From contig NC_035436.2 in NCBI RefSeq assembly GCF_002127325.2, forward strand, positions 14,890,066-14,954,065: a DNA stretch of 64,000 nucleotides, given 5' to 3'. Shown in pieces: positions 1-11,768 of the stretch (position 1 is the stretch's first letter; each line of letters opens with the position of its first letter). Origin of the DNA: Helianthus annuus (taxonomy: Eukaryota > Streptophyta > Magnoliopsida > Asterales > Asteraceae). Under the pieces are notes generated by a model, which did not search any database, was not told the DNA's origin, and was given only the letters and a program-made list of their open reading frames with translations. Position numbers and translations under genes: made by a program.

Positions 1-3000
1 AAATAAGTGGTTCAAAAATGTCATCTATATCAATTATATAGTTTTGGAGAGAGAATTTGTTACTGATAAGTATTTGACTTCTAGGGATCTTGTCTTCATT
101 AACCAACTCGTAAAAAGAAGCTCCCAACCATACATTTTCAAGGTGCGAATATATGTCAATAGTTCTCCGGTCCTTCTAACCCTGCAAAATTGTTGAAGTT
201 CATAATTTGTACTTACAATTGAACATATAACTCCATCACTGCACTTCTAGATACAATTTTCTCAAGAAAATACTCTTTGTAAAAGAAAAGCAAGTTGGTT
301 TTTTTAAAAAGTGTAAAATGCTATTTTCGTCCCTGGGGTTTGGCTACTTTTGCGACTTTCGTCTAAAGGTTTGTTTTTCTGCATCTGGATCCAAAAGGTT
401 TAAAATCTTTCCATTTTCATCTGATACCTTAACTCCATCCATTTTTTAACGTTAAGTCAGGGGTATTTTGTCTTTTTATACATTTTTTTTTGTATAATAA
501 AAGGGTTTAGGTGGGGAAAAAGTCAACAGAGGTGGATCTTTATTTCTTATAGTGTTTGTTATTTTAATAAAAATTTGTCTAAAAAGATGGAAATACCCCT
601 CATTTAACGGGGAAAAATGGATGGAGTTAACGAGTCGGATGAAAATGGCAAGATTTCAAACCTTTTGGATCCAGATGCGGAAAAACAAACATTTGGACGA
701 AAGTCGCAAAAGTGGCCAAACCTCGGGGGACGAAAATGGCATTTTACTCTTTTAAAAACTATGAATACTTTAGCAAAGTGGCACACACCTTTCATCTTTT
801 TGCTCCATCATGTTTTTGGTGGCACTGGCAATCATTTCAGCAATCCATTTATTTACTGTACATGTTATCGTTATATGATTAGAGCTTTATCAGAAACAAT
901 AACGCGTTACAAAGATATCATACATGATACATCAAAGAAGTATGAAATTTGAACATTCTACCTGGTATCAACAAAATAGTTATCGTGATTCCAGCAACAA
1001 AAGCAAACTGAACTTGTGTATAGAGCAAATACAGGGCAATTCCAATTTGTAACGGCAAGCTGAAAGGTTAAAATTGCTTAAGATGGTCAAGTCAGTACAA
1101 ATAATAACATTTCTTAAATTGTTACTTTATTATATACTTGAAATGTGAAAAAAAAATAATAATAAAGACCTCCACATATCATGAAAACTGTTGCACATAT
1201 TTACAGTTCGGTCCGCGTCCACTGACATGAATGTTTGGATTTCTCCCTCGGAAAATTGTGTTTTATATGCCAGGCTAACATGGAGACACTGAAATAGACA
1301 ATGGGCAACTTTACGGAATATATACATGCATACATATATACATGTGTCTCTCTCTCTATAACCGAAAACCAAGAAACAGACGAGAAGAATTTACCTTTCG
1401 ATATATAATGGTCATAAGACCAGAACGTAGCTTCAACTTTAATTTGGAAAGCCGGAATGTATATTGAGTATCAAGAAAAGATCTACACCATCAGAAAATA
1501 ACTCGTATTAAAATAGTAAGAAGTACATATACAATACAATATCATCAAGATTACATTCACCTGTTTTAATGATGTAATACCACAATAAAAGCATAAGACT
1601 TACTTCAAAATGGAAGTCAAGCCAAGAGAAACGGCGAGAAGATAACCATCAAAATTCCCAGTTCCTGTTTATTATAACAAATGGTTACTAATGTGAACTC
1701 GAGGCAGTTCACATGGTATGTGTTAGAAGCAAAATGAAAGTGCAATTTCCATTTTTGAAAGTGTTAATGAGAACTAGAATTCTTGAATTTAACATTACTC
1801 GCATATCTAATTTAAATATGTTAGATAGCAGAAGCAAGACGCATAATCATCAGTGTGTTCAAACCTGTGGGCCCAGATCCTACTGTAACATATAATGTGT
1901 TTAGTACAAGAGCAGGCCTGTAGGTCTGTACAGATAAATGATGAATGTAAAAAGAATAAAACATTATAATATCAATGTCATGAGTCTTATTAAAAGATGA
2001 ACTATACATTATCATTCTACAAAGAGTAAATTACGTTTTTGGCCCCTATGGTTATATCACTTTTACTATATTAGTCCAAAATAAGAATTTTTAACATATC
2101 TGCCCCCATGGTCTCTACAACTAACCATTTTGGCCCCTGAGTCTAACCATTTTGGCCCCTATAGTCTCTATAACTAACCATTTTGGCCCCCATGATCTCT
2201 AGACTTAGGGGCTAAAATGGTTAGTTATAGAGACCATGGGGGCAGATATGTTAAAAATTCTTATTTTGGGCTAATATAGTAAAAGTGATATAACCATAGG
2301 GGCCAAAAACGTAATTTACTCTTCTACAAAAGAAAAAGACAACAAAAAATAACCTTCTTGAAGATACTTAATCAGCATATTAAGAAGCAAAGGTCCAGCA
2401 AAACCAAGACAGTCATTTAGTACCTGAATTTATGAAGTATGAGATATGGAAGAAATATAAAATTTGAATGTAGTTAGGAGATTGTTTCTAATAGTACCTT
2501 TAACATGCCTAAACACATATATGGCCATCCATATGCATAACAGATTGTCCAAAACAAAGAAGGATGCGAGCCATTACGCCTTGTTTGATCTTCCCAACAG
2601 TTAAGCAACGAATCATGACAGAACGAAGGATCCATGTCTATTGGTAATTGAAGCAAATCGTCAAAGTCAAGCTGCTTCTTCGCACCATGTTCCATGACCG
2701 GATTTATAGTTTTGAATGTCATTAGATTCCAAAAACTAGCAAGAACTCCCTTTAGTAAACAAGGAAAACGACACGTAAGTTATCCTATTACAAAATAGAG
2801 AATAATGAGGTATTGACCGTATTGTTACATTGATACTAGTAAACCCTGCTGTAGAACATTACATCTTAAAAAAGGATTAAGAAGTACAATAATACGTACG
2901 GGATTTGATCGAAAATGATCATTGGTGCCCATTTCACAGGAAATCAGTGACTCTTCCATTGAACTACAGGGTTGTTAGATAAAAAGTTAAAAATAAAAGA

Positions 3001-5860
3001 TCATAAATATGACAGAAGTAAGAACCAAGTTTTAGTTTAGGAATTAGACTATTTTCTATATAATTTCCGGATAATTAACTTTTAAAATTGTGCTAAAAGA
3101 AGTATGATACTAATTTTTATGCAAGTTCCGGATAATTAACTCTACAAAACTTATGGATTAGGTTACCTGTTCCTGTGAGATGCCTGCTTCATTCGGACAA
3201 CGTTAATCAGGATACAAAACAGCACATCTACTAAAACTATTAAGCTCTCATTAACACAGCTAAAAACCTGCAGCAAAATAAATCGTAATTTAACTGATGT
3301 CTTTGTAAAGAAATAAGATTTGACGGTAAGATTCTTGTTTGGTCGGTTTTTGACAATTACAATCCAAATAGATAAAATGGAAGCAAATGAAGAAAGTTGA
3401 GGCTATGCCAAACACTATGAATTTAAAGGAGAAAAAGACTTCAAGTTAATAATACAAGGGGTAGCCTCCGCTACCGCTTGGTCGGAAAATTTTTGACGTT
3501 TTTAGTGTAAATTTTGGAAAAATTTGACGTTTTTTCGATTTCGTTACCGCCTATTTATAAAACGTTACCGCTTGGTCAGAATCCTAGATCCGCCACTGAA
3601 TGTAGCTGCATATATGAAGACAAAAGTAAATACCTTCACAGAAGAAAAGGTTTTTTGCAAAATCGGGATCCCTAAGAACAGTTTCGTGATCCACCAATAA
3701 CACAATACCAAATTCGATAAGACAAATAACCAGCAATCAAACCGTGAGACAAGAAGTATGGTCGCCTGCAGTATGCACCAAAAAAAGTTAAAATCAGAAA
3801 ATTCGACATCTATATTAGAAATTAAGTTTATTAACGGAAGCCTTACCCAAACTAAGAGTTGAGAGCATCTAAGGAGCCACTCGTGATATAAAGCTGGACG
3901 ACCCCTTCTTGTGTTACTTAAAAGCATAGTTATATCGAAGCATGCTATGCATGCCCCAATTACAGGTAAAAGAAGCAAGAAGACCTTCTCATATAGGTAT
4001 ATCTGCAGTGAAAAATGACATGAGTGCATCATAATGCATCTTCTGATTTATTTGAAAAGCAATAAGCACTTGTTACCTTTCTACGTCCTCTAGTAGTTCT
4101 TTCGGTTATGACAAGCGCTACAACTATGATAACCGTTATTATACTTGCTCCAAAACCAAGAACAGTGAATCTTGTTAAGAAAGTACAATCAATATAGTAT
4201 AGTAAGATAACACCTTGTGTGCGTTTTTTTATTATGTTGATCGTTTATATAACATAAATTTCCATAAGATAAAGGATATATGTCATTTACGCATCTTGAA
4301 ACTCCATTTCCATCCCATATCTGATCCAAGGAACAGAGTTAGAATAACTTTAGAAATATCACTAAAAGGGAAAATATGCTTCAAACAATGCTCAATTATC
4401 AAGTGATTTTGTTTATGATCCATAAAAACATAATAATTGAAATAATAACAGAAGTTCTACAATTTCATTTCCATATAGTTATTCTATCAAATGGGAGGAA
4501 AATGAGAGTTCTAGTCATCTAATCTAAGTAACATGATATAACAAAACATTTTATAAAAATATTAGCATGAGTTTCACCATCAAACATACACACACAAAAG
4601 CAACTCTAATAAGATTCTATTACATTATCGTATCCTGTCAACAATTATAACCAAAAATTTTCTTCTCCACTGCGTTGCAATACACAACTCCAAATCGACA
4701 ATCTAAATATCTGATGAAATTGTACAAAATCCTCGATAAACATATACAATTAAGCTGTTATGAATTTAAAATCAAAAAGTTACTAAACTATATTAGGGGC
4801 TGTTTGGCAACTTCTGAATGGGTAAGTGCTGAATGAGTAAGAGTTCTAAGCCATTAAGTGCTGAACCAGTAAGAGGTCTGAACCATTAAAAGCCACTATA
4901 ATGCTTAACCATTCAGAGACAAATGTCTAACCAATTCAAATAAGAGGTCTTAACCATTCAGACTTAGGGGCTGTTTGGCAACATCTGAATCGTTAAGTAC
5001 TGAACCAGTAAGAGGTCTGAACCATTAAGTGCTGAACCTGTAAGAGGTCTGAACCATTAAGAGACTGTATAATGCTTAACCGTTCAGAGGCAAATGTCTG
5101 ACCAATTCAGATTAGAGGTCTTAACCATTCAGGCTCTGTATAAATCTTAACCATTCAGAGGCAAATGTCTGAACCATTCAGACATCTGCTCGTGAAACAA
5201 ACAACCTGAACCATTAAGTGCTGAACCAGTAAGAGGTCTGAACCATGAAGAGCCTCATTAAGAGGTAAACAAACAGCCCCTTAGTATAATGCTTAGCCAT
5301 TTAGAGACAAATATCTGAACCATTTAGACATCTGCTTGCGAAACAAACAGTACGAACCATCAAGTGTTGAATCAGTAAAAGATCTGAACCATTAAGAGCT
5401 TAAACAAACAACACCTTAGACAAACAGATTACAATGGAAGCTCCTTTTCGGAACAAAGAGCGTCATGGTTTTGAAAATCAATCTAAACTGAATATGAACT
5501 TACTTTGAGTAAACAAATTACTGATAATTAACTTACTGATAAAATCAAAAAGTTACAAAACTATATTAGACAAACAGATTATAATCGAAGCTCCTTTTCA
5601 GAACAAACAATAAAATCAGTCTATACATACTGAATATGAACTTACTTTGAGTAAACAAATTACTGATAACTTAACTTCTGAACATGATCAAAATACTGCA
5701 ACTTCATAGATGAATTATTATTATGTTTATAAACAAGTTTTAATTTCGATTAACTCGCTAATAGACGCTACAAGCGATAAATACTTAAAATTAAACGTAA
5801 GGAGTGATACTAATTGCTTACGTAAGGAGAATTAGGGCAGATTAGCTTGAGGAAATCCAT
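1..5860 (-). CDS. ABCC13: ABCC13-like ABC transporter (MRP subfamily), 5' portion, exons 1-15, continues beyond the left edge
   Basis: Exons on the minus strand, placed by GT-AG borders and continuous phase: 5860-5822, 4320 to about 4279, 4170-4077, 4002-3847, 3765-3634, 3267-3167, 2963-2900, 2749-2498, 2423-2354, 1664-1604, 1482-1395, 1288-1170, 1059-962, 855-789, 181-64. They encode roughly 500 residues: an N-terminal TMD0 (start MDFLKLICPNSPY, then IWDGNG), hydrophobic helices such as FLLLLPVIGACIACF and LIVLVDVLFCILINVV, a linker with KKQLDFDDLLQLP, and the first part of TMD1 with FSEGEIQTFMSVDADRTVN and RTGELLTYIRTLKMYGWE, typical of ABCC proteins. The two nucleotide-binding domains would lie off the left edge. 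The start ATG sits in a GCCATGG context. Family knowledge: ABCC proteins move conjugates across the vacuolar or plasma membrane; the substrate of ABCC13 is not shown here. Odd point: the exon 2 to exon 3 join does not give a clean in-frame GT-AG junction. No stop interrupts any of the other exons. Confidence 0.9.
311..749. mobile_element. MULE-type MITE in an ABCC13 intron
   Basis: Imperfect terminal inverted repeats GTGTAAAATGCTATTTTCG and CGAAAATGGCATTTTACTC bound 439 bp. Both sides carry the 9-bp direct repeat TTTTAAAAA (302-310 and 750-758), as expected for Mutator-like insertions. The interior is itself largely an inverted repeat. It lies in the intron between exons 14 and 15. No transposase is encoded. 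Confidence 0.8.
2024..2321. mobile_element. MULE-type palindromic MITE in an ABCC13 intron
   Basis: A 298-bp near-perfect palindrome with ends GAGTAAATTACG and CGTAATTTACTC, flanked by the 9-bp duplication TTCTACAAA (2015-2023 and 2322-2330). The centre repeats the phrase CATTTTGGCCCC. It sits in the intron between exons 9 and 10. The single strand could fold into one long hairpin. Confidence 0.85.
3456..3598. repeat. Remnant related to the hAT MITE at 8984
   Basis: It begins ACAAGGGGT and ends CTAGATCCGCCACTG, like the bounded element at 8984-9146, with inner repeats of CCGCTTGGTC. No target-site duplication was found. It lies between exons 5 and 6 of the ABCC13-like gene. Confidence 0.4.
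4796..5415. mobile_element. PIF/Harbinger (Tourist-like) MITE, split by a second copy of its own family
   Basis: Outer ends are GGGGCTGTTTGG and CAAACAACACC, flanked by TTA at 4793-4795 and 5416-5418. Without the nested copy the element is about 300 bp. The interior repeats GTAAGAGGTCTGAACCATTAAG many times. A paralogous sequence at 5541-5600 reads straight through the site with a single TTA (5566-5568), giving an empty-site control. It lies in intron 1 of the ABCC13-like gene. Confidence 0.8.
4967..5280. mobile_element. Nested Tourist-like MITE
   Basis: 314 bp with ends GGGGCTGTTTGG and AAACAGCCCC and TTA on both sides (4964-4966 and 5281-5283). It has inserted into an older copy of the same family at 4796-5415. 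Confidence 0.8.
5419..5690 (+). repeat. Tandem duplication of about 145-150 bp in intron 1
   Basis: GACAAACAGATTA occurs at 5419 and again at 5569, and TGAATATGAACTTACTTTG near 5490 and again near 5631. The unit begins with AAAATCAAAAAGTTAC at 4769 and 5541, so the first copy is the one split by the Tourist-like MITE. Confidence 0.7.
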
Positions 5861-6180
5861 GGCGTCTTCGCTGTGGCTCCGTCGTGACGGTGACGGCGGC
5901 AGAGACGTCGGAAAGGACGATTGTAGGTGCAGTTACCGGTGGTGGTGCTGCCGCTTTTCAGTTTTCAGTATTTGAGTTCACGTTTCATGCACCTTTGTGC
6001 ACTCACGCTTTTTCCGTAAGGTGGCGTCAATCGTCATTGCATTACACGTGGATTACAGTGGCTTATGTTTTTAAAACCTTGTGTATTATAAGAGTTTTAT
6101 TCCCGGTTATGGTATCCGCATATAATGTATATATGTAGACGTTCGAGGGGTAAAAGTAAAATGCACGAATTTTAACGTTA
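5861..6180 (-). promoter_or_regulatory. Presumed 5' UTR and promoter of the ABCC13-like gene
   Basis: This stretch lies directly upstream of the minus-strand start codon at 5860. The first 60 bases are GC-rich with CGTCACC/CGACG repeats, as in a plant 5' UTR. A G-box-like ACACGTGG lies at 6044-6051. The plus-strand open frame across it has no family features. Promoter role is inferred from position only. Confidence 0.35.
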
Positions 6181-6289
6181 TTTTACTTGTTTCATAAAAA
6201 TAACGTTAAAAGAGAGGATGGTTAATCATGCATCATGTGGTGTCGTTGATAGCCGAAAGATAAAAGGGTACATGCACTAATCGGCCTTT

Positions 6290-6492
6290 GTCCCGATTGT
6301 TGTGTGTTATACTGTTATATGCCTTGTGTCCAAGGCTTGATGCAAAACTACTATCAAGCCGGGGGTCTCATTGGAAGCAGTCTCTCTATTCCTACGGGGT
6401 AAAGGTAAGGTTGTCTACATCTTACCCTCCTTAGACATAATCTTAGCTTTGCTATTGATGAGACTAAGTATGATGATGATGATGATGATGTA
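6290..6492 (+). mobile_element. SINE 3' portion, Au-like family
   Basis: The phrases CAAGCCGGGGGTCTCATTGG, GCAGTCTCTCTATTCCTACG and GGGTAAAGGTAAGG are the diagnostic body of the plant Au/TS-like SINEs. The copy ends in a (GAT)n run at 6473-6490, the usual tail. No 5' tRNA head with a clear B box was found, so it is probably truncated or diverged. Family assignment is from remembered consensus. Confidence 0.65.
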
Positions 6493-7849
6493 TTATACGA
6501 GTTAATAAAAAAAAGAATTTGTTAACATATACAGTTATCAAAATAGGTCTTTAAAAATAAACGTTGATGTAAAAGTTACAAATTTTATTAAGCTAATTTT
6601 TAAAATATTTTTTAATTGGATATTTATTTGATTTATGTAACTGATTAATGTTAATTCAATTAGAGTGTACTCGGTCATTTAGATGACTTTTTAACTTAGT
6701 CAAGTTAACTTAAATTGCAATTATAAATGTATAAAGAGTTAAAAGCCAAAGTCGTCTATGAGGTTTAATCATTTTTATTTGTTCAATTTAAAATGATTTT
6801 TTGTGCATTTGAGTCCTTCAGTTTTGTGTTTTATTGTCATTTTCATCCTTAAGTTTAGCAATTTATTGCGACTTTCGCTAATCAAAATTTGGCCCTCAGG
6901 AATGAAAATGACAAGATTTCAAATTTTTTGAATGAAAATGATATCTCAGGAACAAAAGTCGCAAAAATGGTCAAACAACGACAATGACATTTTACTCGTA
7001 TATAAAATACAAAAAAAAAAAAAAAAATAGAACTAAAACTTAGATTATTTGAATACAACCTATTTTTCATATATTTAAACTATCTAACCATATTATGTAT
7101 CAAGTAGAAGCGTTTAGGTAAAAAAAATAAACAATTATTTAGTCATTACTTAAATAACTGCATAATTAAATGATAAGTATCCATATTAGATTTATTAAAT
7201 ATGTAAAAATATATTATTTTAATATCATTATTTAATAGGAGAGAAAGACGAGAAAACTAAACATAGCCTAGTATATTAACAAGCGTCCCCAAGTTATTTT
7301 TATTTATTAGTTATAGAGATTTCATATTAATGTTTATTTATTACAGTAGAGATGTTATAAGCGTTTTTGGGCTGTTAAGGTCGTTTGATATCTTTAGTGA
7401 GCTTTGGGGTCATGTAAGTGACGAGTGCCATTGAAATTTGAGTTCTTTACCATATAAACATGACACGTTTTCATGAGTATATCCGATTGATGCTATTACG
7501 AATGAAGTCATGTTCACTTTGTGTGGACGGACTATACAGACACAAAACGCTCTCTTATAACTTTCCTTATAAGTTGTATCGTATAATACAATACCAGTTC
7601 ATCCTATAATACAAGTTTAGAAGATACGAGACATTAATAAGATTAATGTATCCCATCTCTTTACAAATCAAATGACTTTCACTAACGAATTCACTTGTCG
7701 GGTAAACCGTTGGATAGGAAATAACACTCGGTGAAGGTTTCGGTTCGTGGGCAAACCAGGCATATGTGGGTAGAGACTTCACCCACGAATCATCAACATC
7801 TATTACTGACGAATTATCAACAAGGGATATATACAAAGTACAAAACTTT
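6493..7849. other. AT-rich intergenic DNA with a decayed MITE
   Basis: No gene signal. At about 6835-7000 lies a diverged relative of the 311-749 element: GTCATTTTCATCC at one end and GACATTTTACTC at the other, with GCGACTTTCG and AAAGTCGCAA facing each other inside. No target-site duplication was seen. Confidence 0.5.
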
Positions 7850-8302
7850 TAGGGGGTGTTTGGGGTTGATTTTTGAAAATAGATTATGCGTTTTGAATAA
7901 TCAGAATCAGATAATTAGCTGTAACAAAACGTGCTGCAGTAAGATAGTGTTTGGATTTGATTATGTTGTTTGATATCATAACAATCAGATAATCAACATT
8001 GTTTGGATTTGATTATGTTGTTTGATATCACAATAATCAGATAATCAACTATTTGAGTGTTTGGCAAGTATATATATTTCAAAAAATAAATAAGTGAAAA
8101 CGTAAAAAATCAGTTTTTTAATTATCACGTTTTCCTGCAGCAAGGGGTGACCTACTTATGGATTATCACGTTTTGAACTCTACAAAACGTAAAAAATCAC
8201 TTTTTATTATTTTTTTACCAAACACTCAAAATAGATTTTTTGCGATTTCAAAACACAATAATCAAATAATCAGGTTGAAAACGCAATCCCAAACACCCCC
8301 TA
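7850..8302. mobile_element. hAT-like MITE
   Basis: 453 bp with ends TAGGGGGTGTTTGGG and CCCAAACACCCCCTA, a perfect 15-bp inverted repeat. The flanks AAAACTTT and AAAAGCTT match at 6 of 8 positions, compatible with an aged 8-bp duplication. The interior repeats AATCAGATAATCA. Confidence 0.7.
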
Positions 8303-8983
8303 AAAAGCTTACATAATCATGTGACCTTTAGATTAGAATAATTTAAAAGGACGATAATCACTAAGTGAGTAAGCTTGAAAAATATAGACGGGTTAAAACG
8401 AATTTTGGACTTAAAATAATTTGGTAAGATTTTATACCGTGCATGCACGTGCCTTTAAAGAACCCATGCAATGCACTGTCTTTAGACTTTTGGAAAGCAT
8501 GATGGCAGAAAAAGGAAAAGGAGTAAAAAGTCGGAAAAAACAAAAGGATGCCCAATTTTTTTATTTTTTTTCTTTTAGAAATTTAAACTTCATTAAAACA
8601 CACCTTTGTCTAAACGGTCAAAAGGCTAGACAAACAACAGCACCTCCGACCCAACGGGTAAAGGGAAAAAATTACAACATATACAATGAGTATTTACACC
8701 AATCCGTCCATATATACTTACAAAAAGATCTATTTTTAACCTAAGCAAAACCTCTCGGCTTTATTTCCCCATTGATATCATGCGAACTACATTTTTTCTG
8801 ATTAAAACCACCTCGTTCCTTTCTTTCCAGATGCACCAACATGAAATAATAGCTAGCCCGTAAATGATCTTTTCCACCTTTTCCCATTCTTGATTAAATT
8901 GTTACTTATTTTTTGCATTTTGTATTAACTGCATGATGCATTAATTATGAATTTAATAATTTATTGCACACTTATATCATTCC
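8303..8983. other. Intergenic DNA, nothing recognised
   Basis: AT-rich, with short open frames on both strands that show no codon bias, motif or splice structure. Confidence 0.5.
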
Positions 8984-9146
8984 TAGGGGCGAATACAAGG
9001 GGTTTTTGAGGGTTTCCAGGAACTCACTTGGTTTAGAAAAAATGGAAAATATTAGTGGAAACATTGTATGATTTGGAAAAATTAGTGAGAACTTGTAAAA
9101 ATCTACCAAAAGGAACCGGTGAAAAAAAATTCTAGATCCGTCACTG
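8984..9146. mobile_element. Short hAT-like MITE
   Basis: 163 bp, starting TAGGGGCGAATAC and ending GATCCGTCACTG, whose reverse CAGTGACGGATC is an imperfect match. It is flanked by the 8-bp direct repeat ATCATTCC (8976-8983 and 9147-9154). Confidence 0.7.
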
Positions 9147-10072
9147 ATCATTCCTAAAAACTATTATTACTGATTTTATATTTATACTGACTTCCTACTA
9201 GAATTAAACTTCTAAGATTTTGATTGTAGAGTACACCACGATGATATCCTTTTTTTAGAGTTGTTTGTATATCATGTCATAAACAAATCACTCACTTATC
9301 TATTAGATACGAGACCGAGTCACGTATAACTTTCACTTATGTATCAGGCTTTTCCCACTAATAATAATTTGAACATGATAAATGCTAGCATTTCGTGTAT
9401 AGATTGATGTATGTGTTATTATTCGTGTATTGAATAAAAATATTTAGGTTAACATAAGGCACAACAAAAATACTTCTTTAAGCTGCCCCTACCAAGATGG
9501 ATTTCTTTCTTATTTTCAAGGACACCAACAAACTTCTTCCTTTCGTCTTCCCTTCCTCCTCACCCTCCTCAACATCGACCGTCACAACGCCAAGTTGTGG
9601 GGAAGAACGACACGTTATGGATGCTAGGACAAAAAACAAACAAACGCGTTCAGAATTGAGTTTGAAAATGATTTATTAATATTAATTTAATAGCTTTTCC
9701 AAAATTAAAGCTTTTCCAAATGATTTATTAATTACCTCAAAATAACTTAATAAGTCATGTATACCCAATTTCTTTTCCGTATAAAGAAGGAACCAAAGTT
9801 TTGTCCTGTGTTACATGCTTGGCACGTGTCAATTAAAGTTTGTGGCTGCTTGTTTTATGGAAAGCAGTTAGTAAAGATAAAGACCACCTCAATAGCCACA
9901 ACAAACTTTCCCTCGTAACTTTAAAATTCTTATCTTATTTCTTCTCAATTAAGTCTACTATATTTTATGGCACTTTAGACTTGCATTTTTATTTTTATCA
10001 TACAATATATAATATTTTAGTTGGAAAGAAAACAACAACAAATAGTCTACTATATTTTAAGTCACTTTAGAC
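9147..10072. other. Intergenic DNA, nothing certain
   Basis: A 60-codon plus-strand frame at 9497-9679 is serine/threonine-rich but has no homologue I recognise. A 90-bp block containing ACTTTAGACT occurs twice (about 9956-10030 and 10047-10072, resuming at 10949), so the hAT element at 10073 landed in a local duplication. Confidence 0.4.
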
Positions 10073-10712
10073 TAGGGCTGTTTACGAGCTGAATCAAACC
10101 AATCGCATCTTTGCTCGTGCTTGGTTTGTTTATAAACTGAACCAAATCGAACCGAGCGTATTTTCAACCGAGCCAAAATCGAACGAGCGCCTTTCAATCC
10201 GAGTATTTTTTGAACGAACATCGAGCGAGTATCGAGCATCACATAAAAAATAGAAGCGACGATAGGGTTGTTAGTTTTTAGAGTAAAGTGCAGTTTTCGT
10301 CCCTAAGGTTTTGTCCAATTAGAATACAAGTATAAATTTACGAAATAACAAGGAATAGAAATCGAGTGAAAGATAATTCGTCGATCGATTAAAGCAGACC
10401 ATTTATCTATGAGAAGTTTGAAATCAAGTGAACCGATTGAAGCAAACCTTAGGGAGTTGGCATTTTGACGACGGAGAATTTGAATAATGATGGTTGATGT
10501 GGGGTTTTAAATAGGATTATGTACATCTAAATTGAATGACGGGTTGACACTTGAGTATCGATTGACGCTTCACATTTTGGTATTTTGACATTTTGACTCA
10601 AATACTCTGGATTATTAGACAATTGACTATTGGTATCAACCTTCATGTCTATAATTAAATGGGCTCTAGTTGGATCTTGAACCAGATATTGATAATATGC
10701 GCCTCTACTTAT

Positions 10713-10765
<53 letters not shown>

Positions 10766-10948
10766 ATAATTGGAGCCAACCGAGTAGAACCGAACTGAGG
10801 GGACCTTTGCTCATGCTCGGTTCGTTGAAACGAACCGATTCGAACCGAGCGCCTTTTTCAATCGAGCAGAATCGAACGAACTAATTCCGAACATTTTTCG
10901 ATCGAGCATCGAACGAGTCTCGAGCGTCGAACAATTTTAACAACCCTA
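10073..10948. mobile_element. hAT-like element, 876 bp, with TCGAA-rich interior
   Basis: Ends TAGGGCTGTT and AACAACCCTA (one mismatch). Flanks CTTTAGAC (10065-10072) and TTTTAGAC (10949-10956) match at 7 of 8 positions. Inside are inverted CGAACCGAGCGCC phrases, part of a MULE-like MITE end near 10281 (GAGTAAAGTGCAGTTTTCG) and a TA microsatellite. No transposase is encoded. Confidence 0.7.
10717..10760. repeat. (TA)n microsatellite
   Basis: About 20 TA units in a row, inside the hAT-like element. Confidence 0.95.
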
Positions 10949-11214
10949 TTTTAGACTTGCATTTTAATATTTTAGTTGAAAAAAAAAACAATAATAATAT
11001 GCATATAGATAGAGACGATGAAGATAAATGTCTTTAATCAATTTTTATCAAACAGTGATTCAATTTGCTTGAATAAATTATTAAATTATTAAAAGTGTTT
11101 AGTCTTTACTATGATTTTATGTAATTGGTACCCAACCCATGTTCGTTGAATATCCATGGATTCTCCATTTCATTTAAAATTGATATTTAGACACGTTTTT
11201 TTTTTCTTTTTTTT

Positions 11215-11430
11215 TATAGAGAGCTTCCGAGTAATGTGTACCAAAAGCCATTAGGTCCGGTAGTAGTCCCATGGCTTTCCTTGTGGGTAGTTCTGGGTTG
11301 AAGTCTCGCTTAGAGCAATATGCTATGAGTTGAGCCAGAGGTTTTTCCCGTTATGGGTTTTCTTCTAGACGGGTGAGCTAGGTTATCACGTTCTGTTTTT
11401 CGGACGAAAGGGTGAACCATTTGCTAGGTG
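11215..11430 (+). repeat. Possible tRNA-derived repeat interrupted by a CACTA MITE
   Basis: The stretch GTCCGGTAGTAGTCC followed by CTGGGTTGAAGTCTCGC resembles A-box and B-box spacing of a tRNA-derived SINE. The text resumes after the MITE at 11766 with GTGGTCCCGCGTGTCCTGGG. The assignment is weak. Confidence 0.35.
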
Positions 11431-11765
11431 CACTACTAGAAATCTTCATTTTTTACTACAAAAGTTTCCCACAAATTTCCTACAAACTAAATTTTTACTA
11501 CCACTTTCCTACAGTTTTTGCGACAAAAAAGAGAAAAAAAGACCCAAAACTTTTCCGCAATTTTCAGACAAAATCGCCACACAACATGAATTTGTAGGAA
11601 ATTTGTAGCAAACTGAGCCAATTTCCTACAATTTTGTCGCAATCATACTTTCCGACAAGTATTTTTCACACGAACCTGTTTTGTCCCAAATATGTAGCTA
11701 AGGCAAATTTTCCACAAATTTGCTACAAATATGCTTGTGGTAAATCTGGCTGTTTTCTAGTAGTG
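11431..11765. mobile_element. CACTA-type MITE
   Basis: 335 bp with termini CACTACTAGAAA and TTTTCTAGTAGTG and the 3-bp duplication GTG on each side (11428-11430 and 11766-11768), matching the En/Spm (CACTA) rule. The interior has opposed CCTACAAATTT and AAATTTGTAGG phrases. It is non-coding. Confidence 0.85.
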
Positions 11766-11768
11766 GTG

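Noticed and set aside
5884..6138. Plus-strand 84-codon frame near the ABCC13 start
   Set aside because: It overlaps the 5' UTR/promoter of the minus-strand gene and has no family features or intron logic.
6473..6490. GAT repeat as an independent microsatellite
   Set aside because: It is better explained as the tail of the Au-like SINE.
9497..9679. 60-codon frame rich in serine and threonine
   Set aside because: Too short, no homologue recognised, and no splice or promoter context.
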